From contig OY759269.1 in assembly GCA_963662155.1 (NCBI GenBank), forward strand, positions 21,615,754 to 21,679,753: a stretch of 64,000 nucleotides of DNA, read 5' to 3'. The stretch is from Lamellibrachia columna (Eukaryota > Annelida > Polychaeta > Sabellida > Siboglinidae). The stretch's first letter is position 1. Each line of letters opens with the position of its first letter. The notes under the pieces are model-generated. The model ran no database searches. It was not told where the DNA came from and saw only the letters and a program-made list of their open reading frames with translations. This document shows positions 41,901-53,900 of the stretch, piece by piece. A program made the position numbers and the translations under genes.

Positions 41901-44900
41901 ATATCGCAGTCTCAGTTTGACATCCAGATCCAGAACTGTCACAGCTCTAATTATCAGTGATAAAGTCACACAGGTATCGCAGTCTCAGTTTGACATCGAG
42001 ATCCAGAACTGTCACAGCTCTAATTATCAGTGATAAAGTCACACAGGTATCGCAGTCTCAGTTTGACATCCAGATCCAGAACTGTCACAGCTCTAATTAT
42101 CAGTGATAAAGTCACACAGGTATCGCAGTCTCAGTTTGACATCGAGATCCAGAACTGTCACAGCTCTAATTATCAGTGATAAAGTCACACAGGTATCGCA
42201 GTCTCAGTTTGACATCGAGATCCAGAACTGTCACAGCTCTAATTATCAGTGATAAAGTCACACAGGTATCGCAGTCTCAGTTTGACATCCAGATCCAGAA
42301 CTGTCACAGCTCTAATTATCAGTGATAAAGTCACACAGGTATCGCAGTCTCAGTTTGACATCCAGATCCAGAACTGTCACAGCTCTAATTATCAGTGATA
42401 AAGTCACACAGGTATCGCAGTCTCAGTTTGACATCGAGATCCAGAACTGTCACAGCTCTAATTATCAGTGACAAAGTCACACAGGTATCGCAGTCTCAGT
42501 TTGACATCCAGATCCAGAACTGTCACAGCTCTAATTATCAGTGATAAAGTCACACAGGTATCGCAGTCTCAGTTTGACACCCAGATCCAGAACTGTCACA
42601 GCTCTAATTATCAGTGATAAAGTCACACAGGTATCGCAGTCTCAGTTTGACATCGAGATCCAGAACTGTCACAGCTCTAATTATCAGTGATAAAGTCACA
42701 CAGATATCGCAGTCTCAGTTTGACATCCAGATCCAGAACTGTCACAGCTCTAATTATCAGTGATAAAGTCACACAGGTATCGCAGTCTCAGTTTGACATC
42801 CAGATCCAGAACTGTCACAGCTCTAATTATCAGTGATAAAGTCACACAGGTATCGCAGTCTCAGTTTGACATCGAGATCCAGAACTGTCACAGCTCTAAT
42901 TATCAGTGATAAAGTCACACAGGTATCGCAGTCTCAGTTTGACATCGAGATCCAGAACTGTCACAGCTCTAATTATCAGTGATAAAGTCACACAGGTATC
43001 GCAGTCTCAGTTTGACATCCAGATCCAGAACTGTCACAGCTCTAATTATCAGTGATAAAGTCACACAGGTATCGCAGTCTCAGTTTGACAGCGAGATCCA
43101 GAACTGTCACAGCTCTAATTATCAGTGACAAAGTCACACAGGTATTGCAGTCTCAGTTTGACATCCAGATCCAGAACTGTCACAGCTCTAATTATCAGTG
43201 ATAAAGTCACACAGGTATCGCAGTCTCAGTTTGACACCCAGATCCAGAACTGTCACAGCTCTAATTATCAGTGATAAAGTCACACAGGTATCGCAGTCTC
43301 AGTTTGACATCGAGATCCAGAACTGTCACAGCTCTAATTATCAGTGATAAAGTCACACAGATATCGCAGTCTCAGTTTGACATCCAGATCCAGAACTGTC
43401 ACAGCTCTAATTATCAGTGATAAAGTCACACAGGTATCGCAGTCTCAGTTTGACATCCAGATCCAGAACTGTCACAGCTCTAATTATCAGTGATAAAGTC
43501 ACACAGGTATCGCAGTCTCAGTTTGACATCGAGATCCAGAACTGTCACAGCTCTAATTATCAGTGATAAAGTCACACAGGTATCGCAGTCTCAGTTTGAC
43601 ATCCAGATCCAGAACTGTCACAGCTCTAATTATCAGTGATAAAGTCACACAGGTATCGCAGTCTCAGTTTGACACCCAGATCCAGAACTGTCACAGCTCT
43701 AATTATCAGTGGTAAAGTCACACAGGTATCGCAGTCTCAGTTTGACATCCAGATCCAGAACTGTCACGGCTCTAATTATCAGTGATAAAGTCACACAGGT
43801 ATCGCAGTCTCAGTTTGACATCGAGATCCAGAACTGTCACAGCTCTAATTATCAGTGATAAAGTCACACAGGTATCGCAGTCTCAGTTTGACATCCAGAT
43901 CCAGAACTGTCACAGCTCTAATTATCAGTGATAAAGTCACACAGGTATCGCAGTCTCAGTTTGACATCCAGATCCAGAACTGTCACAGCTATAATTATCA
44001 GTGATAAAGTCACACAGGTATCGCAGTCTCAGTTTGACATCCAGATCCAGAACTGTCATGGCTCTAATTATCAGTGATAAAGTCACACAGGTATCGCAGT
44101 CTCAGTTTGACATCGAGATCCAGAACTGTCACAGCTATAATTATCAGTGATAAAGTCACACAGGTATTGCAGTCTCAGTTTGACATCCAGATCCAGAACT
44201 GTCATGGCTCTAATTATCAGTGATAAAGTCACACAGGTATCGCAATTCCCCTGTTTGACTTCGAAATCCAGAACTGTCACAGCTCTAATTATCAGTGATA
44301 AAGTCACACAGGTATCGCAGTCTCAGTTTGACATCCAGATCCAGAACTGTCACAGCTCTAATTATCAGTGATAAAGTCACACAGGTATCGCAGTCTCAGT
44401 TTGACATCGAGATCCAGAACTGTCACAGCTCTAATTATCAGTGACAAAGTCACACAGGTATCGCAGTCTCAGTTTGACATCCAGATCCAGAACTGTCACA
44501 GCTCTAATTATCAGTGATAAAGTCACACAGGTATCGCAGTCTCAGTTTGACACCCAGATCCAGAACTGTCACAGCTCTAATTATCAGTGATAAAGTCACA
44601 CAGGTATCGCAGTCTCAGTTTGACATCGAGATCCAGAACTGTCACAGCTCTAATTATCAGTGATAAAGTCACACAGGTATCGCAGTCTCAGTTTGACATC
44701 GAGATCCAGAACTGTCACAGCTCTAATTATCAGTGATAAAGTCACACAGGTATCGCAGTCTCAGTTTGACATCCAGATCCAGAACTGTCACAGCTCTAAT
44801 TATCAGTGATAAAGTCACACAGGTATCGCAGTCTCAGTTTGACAGCGAGATCCAGAACTGTCACAGCTCTAATTATCAGTGACAAAGTCACACAGGTATT

Positions 44901-47900
44901 GCAGTCTCAGTTTGACATCCAGATCCAGAACTGTCACAGCTCTAATTATCAGTGATAAAGTCACACAGGTATCGCAGTCTCAGTTTGACACCCAGATCCA
45001 GAACTGTCACAGCTCTAATTATCAGTGATAAAGTCACACAGGTATCGCAGTCTCAGTTTGACATCGAGATCCAGAACTGTCACAGCTCTAATTATCAGTG
45101 ATAAAGTCACACAGATATCGCAGTCTCAGTTTGACATCCAGATCCAGAACTGTCACAGCTCTAATTATCAGTGATAAAGTCACACAGGTATCGCAGTCTC
45201 AGTTTGACATCCAGATCCAGAACTGTCACAGCTCTAATTATCAGTGATAAAGTCACACAGGTATCGCAGTCTCAGTTTGACATCGAGATCCAGAACTGTC
45301 ACAGCTCTAATTATCAGTGATAAAGTCACACAGGTATCGCAGTCTCAGTTTGACATCCAGATCCAGAACTGTCACAGCTCTAATTATCAGTGATAAAGTC
45401 ACACAGGTATCGCAGTCTCAGTTTGACACCCAGATCCAGAACTGTCACAGCTCTAATTATCAGTGGTAAAGTCACACAGGTATCGCAGTCTCAGTTTGAC
45501 ATCCAGATCCAGAACTGTCACGGCTCTAATTATCAGTGATAAAGTCACACAGGTATCGCAGTCTCAGTTTGACATCGAGATCCAGAACTGTCACAGCTCT
45601 AATTATCAGTGATAAAGTCACACAGGTATCGCAGTCTCAGTTTGACATCCAGATCCAGAACTGTCACAGCTCTAATTATCAGTGATAAAGTCACACAGGT
45701 ATCGCAGTCTCAGTTTGACATCCAGATCCAGAACTGTCACAGCTATAATTATCAGTGATAAAGTCACACAGGTATCGCAGTCTCAGTTTGACATCCAGAT
45801 CCAGAACTGTCATGGCTCTAATTATCAGTGATAAAGTCACACAGGTATCGCAGTCTCAGTTTGACATCGAGATCCAGAACTGTCACAGCTATAATTATCA
45901 GTGATAAAGTCACACAGGTATTGCAGTCTCAGTTTGACATCCAGATCCAGAACTGTCATGGCTCTAATTATCAGTGATAAAGTCACACAGGTATCGCAAT
46001 TCCCCTGTTTGACTTCGAAATCCAGAACTGTCACAGCTCTAATTATCAGTGATAAAGTCACACAGGTATCGCAGTCTCAGTTTGACATCCAGATCCAGAA
46101 CTGTCACAGCTCTAATTATCAGTGATAAAGTCACACAGGTATCGCAGTCTCAGTTTGACATCCAGATCCAGAACTGTCACAGCTCTAATTATCAGTGATA
46201 AAGTCACACAGGTATCGCAGTCTCAGTTTGACACCCAGATCCAGAACTGTCACAGCTCTAATTATCAGTGATAAAGTCACACAGGTATCGCAGTCTCAGT
46301 TTGACATCCAGATCCAGAACTGTCATGGCTCTAATTATCAGTGATAAAGTCACACAGGTATCGCAGTCTCAGTTTGACATCGAGATCCAGAACTGTCACA
46401 GCTCTAATTATCAGTGATAAAGTCACACAGATATCGCAGTCTCAGTTTGACATCCAGATCCAGAACTGTCACAGCTCTAATTATCAGTGATAAAGTCACA
46501 CAGGTATCGCAGTCTCAGTTTGACATCCAGATCCAGAACTGTCACAGCTCTAATTATCAGTGATAAAGTCACACAGTTATCGCAGTCTCAGTTTGACATC
46601 CAGATCCAGAACTGTCACAGCTCTAATTATCAGTGATAAAGTCACACAGGTATCGCAGTCTCAGTTTGACATCGAGATCCAGAACTGTCACAGCTCTAAT
46701 TATCAGTGATAAAGTCACACAGGTATCGCAGTCTCAGTTTGACATCCAGATCCAGAACTGTCATAGCTCTAATTATCAGTGATAAAGTCACACAGGTATC
46801 GCAGTCTCAGTTTGACATCCAGATCCAGAACTGTCATGGCTCTAATTATCAGTGATAAAGTCACACAGGTATCGCAGTCTCAGTTTGACATCGAGATCCA
46901 GAACTGTCACAGCTATAATTATCAGTGATAAAGTCACACAGGTATTGCAGTCTCAGTTTGACATCCAGATCCAGAACTGTCATGGCTCTAATTATCAGTG
47001 ATAAAGTCACACAAGTATCGCAGTCTCAGTTTGACATCCAGATCCAGAACTGTCACAGCTCTAATTATCAGTGATAAAGTCACACAGGTATCGCAGTCTC
47101 AGTTTGACATCCAGATCCAGAACTGTCACAGCTCTAATTATCAGTGATAAAGTCACACAGGTATCGCAGTCTCAGTTTGACATCGAGATCCAGAACTGTC
47201 ACAGCTCTAATTATCAGTGATAAAGTCACACAGGTATCGCAGTCTCAGTTTGACACCCAGATCCAGAACTGTCACAGCTCTAATTATCAGTGATAAAGTC
47301 ACACAGGTATCGCAGTCTCAGTTTGACATCCAGATCCAGAACTGTCATGGCTCTAATTATCAGTGATAAAGTCACACAGGTATCGCAGTCTCAGTTTGAC
47401 ATCCAGATCCAGAACTGTCACAGCTCTAATTATCAGTGATAAAGTCACACAGATATCGCAGTCTCAGTTTGACATCCAGATCCAGAACTGTCACAGCTCT
47501 AATTATCAGTGATAAAGTCACACAGGTATCGCAGTCTCAGTTTGACATCCAGATCCAGAACTGTCACAGCTCTAATTATCAGTGATAAAGTCACACAGGT
47601 ATCGCAGTCTCAGTTTGACATCCAGATCCAGAACTGTCATGGCTCTAATTATCAGTGATAAAGCACACATTCTTGGTATTCTAAACTCAACTGTATCTAA
47701 CTCAAATTGTCATGAAATAAAACTTGTTCAGTTATGTAGTAGCTTGTGATTCACCTTTCTACATCTTTTTTGGCACGTTAAAACATTTTATGAATTTTCC
47801 ACAGCCTTCATTCTAAACTAGACAAATCCCGGCCTCCTATACTGGAACCATGGCAGAGCGATACTGTGAATAAATGGTCATGGAGAACCGAGAACAATTC

Positions 47901-50900
47901 AGACCCATGAAAATTGGAACCATGATAGCACTAATTTGTACTTTATGATATAATATACTATATAATGTACTATATAACTATATAATATGATGTTAAAAAA
48001 GTGATTAGACTTTGTACCTTTATGCACTATCTTTGGTTAAGTTTCAGATTTGTCTCCTGTCATCCCACTGGTTGACGAGGACAGATTAATGGTGGGTAAC
48101 ACTGAACAGTATGAACAGTTATAATAGAAAAATTACTTTTAGAATTTTACTTTCTTATTTACAATGTTAAATTATATATTTTTTTATTTATGAGCATTAT
48201 TTCTTGAAGAAATCTGTCAAAGGCAAAACTAACAATTTGCAAAGCATGAACAGTATATTAAAATATAATTTAGGAAAGTTAGATGTACTATTGTTTGTGT
48301 CCAGCTGTACACGTTCTAACATTGAATGGTATTTCTCTCTCCAGGATAGTCACAGTGTAATGAAGGAAGACACAATGTCTCAGGAGTCGGATGTTCTCAT
48401 CAGCCTGGACGCTATGAAATGTCGGTCACTACCACGACGGTTACCTTCTGTGAGAGTGGCGCTCAATTTTGACAAGGCCAACTCAAAGGAAACAGCAGCA
48501 GAGAACATCACTGAAGGTCCACCGACAGGTGCAGCATTAGTTAGTTAAGTCACATTTTAAGGGGTCTGGATATACATTATAATAAAATTATATATGTGTA
48601 TTTGGGCATATTATACCTGCCACATGCATGCACGTATGCACACAGTCATGCACCGCACACACATGCTGCACACACATGCACACATAATTTCATCTGTGTT
48701 TTGTACTGTGTACATGCAGGATGCGATGATAGAGAGACAGAAGGAGTTGCAAGTGCACCCAGTGACATGAACAACACCATTACTGAAGCTGTCACACATA
48801 ATCCCTGCGGACAAAGCCAAAATGACGGTAGGTGGAAAGAAAATGTGAGAAGTCAAGATCCCGTAATTCTGGGCCTACAGTAGGTGGAGCATTACAGTAG
48901 GACAGCCGCTGATGGAAATGTCACTCAAATCAAAATTGACAGAAATGTGACAGGCAGTAATGGAGGAGACCGTGTGATGGGACATGTTGTCGTGAAGCCA
49001 TGCGGAGGTGGAGTAAATAATGGAGGAAGTTAGTGAAGGCATTTCTATTAAACAACACCATTCACAAATATGGTACGAGGGGCGTAAAGAATTTCATGAT
49101 AGAGCTATGCAAAACTAAGAGAAGGTCTTTTAACATCATCATTAAAGGACCAAAACACTGGAATAATTTGCCAACTAGTTTGAAACAACATGTCAATGAC
49201 AAGAACATTCAAAGCTACATACAAGACAATTTTGATAAACAGGTACATTGAGCCCAAGTAAAGTATGTTCAGTTCTGGTACTAACAGTTCTATCTGTGTC
49301 ACCTTTTTCATTATTATAATTACTATATATATATTATTTGTGTAAATTAAGTTATGATGTTATAAGTTTTTTGTGGGGGAAGAAACACTATATAAGTCAA
49401 AAGACTTCTAGTTTCTTCCCTATTTCACTTTTGTTCGTATTCAGTTGAAATGTGTAATATTCTGCTTATGATGTGAAATTGATGTAGGGAACAACAAGGC
49501 ACCCTGTAGTGACACCGATGACACACAAGAATGTGTGACAGGTGCAATCCCAACTGATGGTGACACAATGGATGCTAGTGTCAGGTGGCAGAGACAGTGT
49601 GACCCGCGGGAGGGAGAGGAAGAAACTGAAGTACATCTGGAAGGGACATGTACCCAGTGTAGTCCCAGCCTCCTGGATCCCCCAAGGAAGACATCACTGG
49701 ATTCCCCAAGGAAGACATCGCTGGATCCCCCAAGGAAGTCATCGCTGGATCCCCCAAGGAAGTCATCGCTGGATCCCCCAAGGAAGACATCGCTGGATTC
49801 CCCAAGGAAGACATCGCTGGATTCCCCAAGGAAGACATCACTGGATCCTCCAAGGAATTCATCGCTGGATCCGCCAAGGAAGACATCGCTGTATTCCCCA
49901 AGGAAAACATTGCTGGATCCCCCAAGGAAGTCATCACTGGATTCCCCAAGGAAGACATCGCTGGATCCCCCAAGGAAGACATCGCTGGATTCCCCAAGGA
50001 AGACATCGCTGGATCCCCCAAGGAAGTCATCGCTGGATTCCCCAAGAAAGACATCGCTGGATTCCCCAAGGAAGACATCGCTAGATTCCCCAAGGAAGAC
50101 ATCGCTGGATCCCCCAAGGAAGTCATCGCTGGATTCCCCAAGAAAGACATCGCTGGATTCCCCAAGGAAGACATCGCTAGATTCCCCAAGGAAGACATCG
50201 CTGGATTCCCCAAGGAAAACATCCCTGGAGTGGTCTAACAAATTGTCAAGCAACCGAGGTGGGTATTGCCATGAAGCAACACGCATTGAATGTGGCATAT
50301 CTATATATACCAATGACACTATTATCGGTTCTACAATATTTTTACAATTTATAATTTTAACAATTTTTTTTATTAGAACAGTGTTTAATATAATTATTAT
50401 ATTATGTTAACGTGTGTCATCAGGTATACTGTATTTCAGCTAGATTTAAATGAGTTTTTATTTAATAATATATATGTATATATATAAAATATTGGATTAT
50501 AAGCATAATTATGTGCATTTTTACTGATGTATTATTTTTTGGACATATTAGTTAGCCTGTCAGACAAGCCAGCTAGCCTGCCAGACAAGCCTGTTTGCCT
50601 GCCAGACAAGCCAGCTAGCAAGCCAACTAGCCTGCCAGACAAACTTGTTTGTCTGCCAGACAAGCCAGCTAGCAAGCCAGTTAGCCTGCTAGATAAGCCA
50701 GTTAGCCAACCTGACAAGCTTGTGAGCCTCCCAGACAAGCATGTGAGCCTGCCAGACAAGCATGTGAGCCTGCCAGACAAGTCTGTGAGCCTGCCAGACA
50801 AGCATGTGAGCCTGCCAGACAAGCATGTGAGCCTGCCAGACAAGTCTGTGAGCCTGCCAGACAAGCATGTGAGCCTGCCAGAAAAGCCAAGTTCATCATC

Positions 50901-53900
50901 TCGGTACAGTTGTGATGCCAGTGGCCACAAGCCACATGCTAAGGCCATGAAGGTATTAAAGCTCCCTCCTCAATTACATGTTTTGCTTGTCTCGTTTTAG
51001 GATAATTTCATGAAAAATTAAACCTATCAAGTATCCACTACGACATGCCAGCTCTGGTATCCACTATGACATGCCAGCTCTAGTATCCACTACGACATGG
51101 CAGCTCTAGTATCCAGTACAACATGCCAGCTCTAGTATCCACTATGACATGCTAGCTGTAGTATCCACTATGACATGCTAGCTCTGGTATCCACTATGAC
51201 ATGCTAGCTCTAGTATCCACTACGACATGCCAGCTCTGGTATCCAATACGACATTCTAGCTCATTTGTACAAATGTGTCATTTAGTCCGGGTGAAATCAT
51301 CAGACAGGCTACTAAATTATTTTTGACTGGATTCAACCAATATTTGGCGAACAAGCAAAAGGGGCGTCTGCAGGAATTTTTCCAGGGAGGGGCAAGAAAT
51401 ATGGGGACAAAGCATAGGCATAGTAATTAAATATACCAGATATATATATATATATATATACAGATGTAAAGTTAACATATACTTTGAACTTCCCCTTCGC
51501 CCCCCCCTCAGACACCCATGGCCCTACCAGTTATTGATTCTCATGTTTTTTGGTTTCTTTGTCAAACAATTTTTAGATTATGGTAGTTACCGGTATGTTA
51601 AATGTTGGACATTAGAGTTACCCTGTCAGAAATCCTTGTTTTAATCCAACCTTGTGTTCCATATTGTTGGTCAGGGTAATTTATGTTGAAAAATCGTAGA
51701 ACCACTTTTCTCAGATCTTCATAGAGTGAACAAATAAATGGAAATTAGTCATCATAATAGGAGTGACAGTGAATTACAAATATTGCATGTTTATTTCAGG
51801 TTAAAAGTTAACTTAAAGATGTATTAAAATTAAGGGAAGACACGACAGTTGGATTAGATTTTTTTATTTGCATTGTGCAATGTTTTATGCCCAAACTGTA
51901 GTGTGGGTCTTACTAAGTAAAAAAAATGATTGAACATTGAACACAGCCCCCATGTTTCCATGGGAACAAACAAAATGGCCACCATATGTAGGAATTATAG
52001 TTGAAGCTTATAGCACTTTGGCTTACTTAACTCTAGAAATGCTGTATTATGAATAATTTTTTTAAGTTACAATATTCTAAATGCAACATTTATTGACACA
52101 TTTTATACACTGCCCCCAAGATATTATACAAAACTTAAAAAAGTAGAGAATGTTTGGAGAATATCCTGATGAACCCAACAATCGAAACCAGATGACCATA
52201 TCATTTTTATTTCCAGTGTTGCAATTTCTCGTTGCCAAAATGTCATTTCTTATAAATGACCAACAAAGATAGAATAATTGCATTGATTACATAATAGATG
52301 CAAGCTTTATCCATGAATAAACTAATTTAGAGATATGTAATTGTTATAAGAGAACTTTAATGACAGTAAACATGCAAAGCTATTGGAATATGGAGGAAAC
52401 ACATTAAAAAAACAAAAAACATTCCTGCTATCAAGTCTCCCCATAAATAATTAAGACTAAAAATATAAGTAACAAAATAATGCAAAATTACATCTTTACT
52501 GAATGTAATTCTCTTTACAATATGAGATTCTTTAATCTTTTTGACAAAGGATGTCTTAAGATGTTTGCAAAGTTATTGACACATAATGTAACATTGTAAC
52601 AAAAATTATTCTCAATGTTTTGTGCATGTTTTAAATAACCTTGTTCTTGTAAACAATCAGTGTCCTTCTTCCAGAGACATGAACAAGAAATGATGGTACT
52701 GAATCAAGTGGAGACGCAGCTGGCCGGAGCCAAGACAGCCCTGGAGCAAGGTGGAGGCAGTGTGAAAGGTGCTGAATTATAACTAGGACTACTATTGTGT
52801 AAATTATTTTAACTTTTTTACACTAAATAACCATTTAAGCTGACAGGGCCATATAAATAAAATAGCTAACAGAATTAATAAAACAGTTGGAATTTTGAAC
52901 AAACTTAAACATATATTACAACAAAATATATCTATTATGTACACTTCCCTCATTCTTCTTCATTAATTATGGTATACTGTTTTGGGGTCATCAAGTACAG
53001 AAACAAGCAATAAGAATGTTTTGGGGTCATCAAGTACAGAAACAAGCAATAAGAATGTTTTGGGGTCATCAAGCACATCGACTTTTCAAAGTACAGAAAC
53101 AAGCAATAAGAATGAGTAAATATAATTCACACAATGATCCTATTTTTAACAAACTTCAATTTCTAGAGCTGGATGACATCTGTAGACTCCAGCAACTTAA
53201 GTTTTATTACAAATTAGTCAGTAATGATCTACCGGAATACTTTAACCACATCCCTTGCATTGTGGGTTCTTAACTGGTGGTGCATGGACCCCCTAGGGGT
53301 CCATGGAAGGGCTTCAGGGGGTCTGTGAGCTGGGAGCACAATGTTTATGTGCATTTTTCTGGGGGGTCTGAAGCTTTCTTTAGATTCTCAAAGGGGTCTG
53401 TGACCCAAAAAAGGTTAAGAAACACTTCCTTACATGCACCATTTTGAAATTCATCAACACTACACACAAAGAAAATTTAGTTTATTCCCAAGTCAATCAC
53501 GAATATGTAAAAAAAATATCTGACACAACATAATAGAGACAGTTAACAATATCCGAGCATTATCATTGATAACATTTATACATATTGTCTACATTGTGGT
53601 TTCAAGACTTGTATTAAAAACCATCTAATTATGAACTTCAGTGCCTTTTCCCTAATTGCTACATCTGTAAGAATTGAAATACTTTAAACCGAGTACATAG
53701 CCTTTTACTGTATTACTTAATTTATATTGGTTTTGTATTTACTGTTTTAAAAATGTTACAAAATTATTACATTATGACAAAAAGTGGCTCCCATGTTAGC
53801 GATATGTGTTTTTCTTAATGGGTGTTTCTTTGACCCTTATATTTGTGATCTGTATTAATTATTTAAACTTGTATAAGTGATCAAAATAAAAATGTCTGTC

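Noticed and set aside
44083..46125. Four 74-aa ORFs within the satellite
   Set aside because: They arise from variant units that remove stops, and are identical pairs 1,754 bp apart because of the higher-order duplication.
34065..47663. CRISPR array
   Set aside because: Units are contiguous with no unique spacers and the surrounding genes are eukaryotic. It is a satellite.
49441..50319. 292-aa and 213-aa antisense ORFs over the octapeptide repeats
   Set aside because: They mirror the repeat. The plus frame has in-phase splice sites at both ends and non-repeat coding sequence on both sides.
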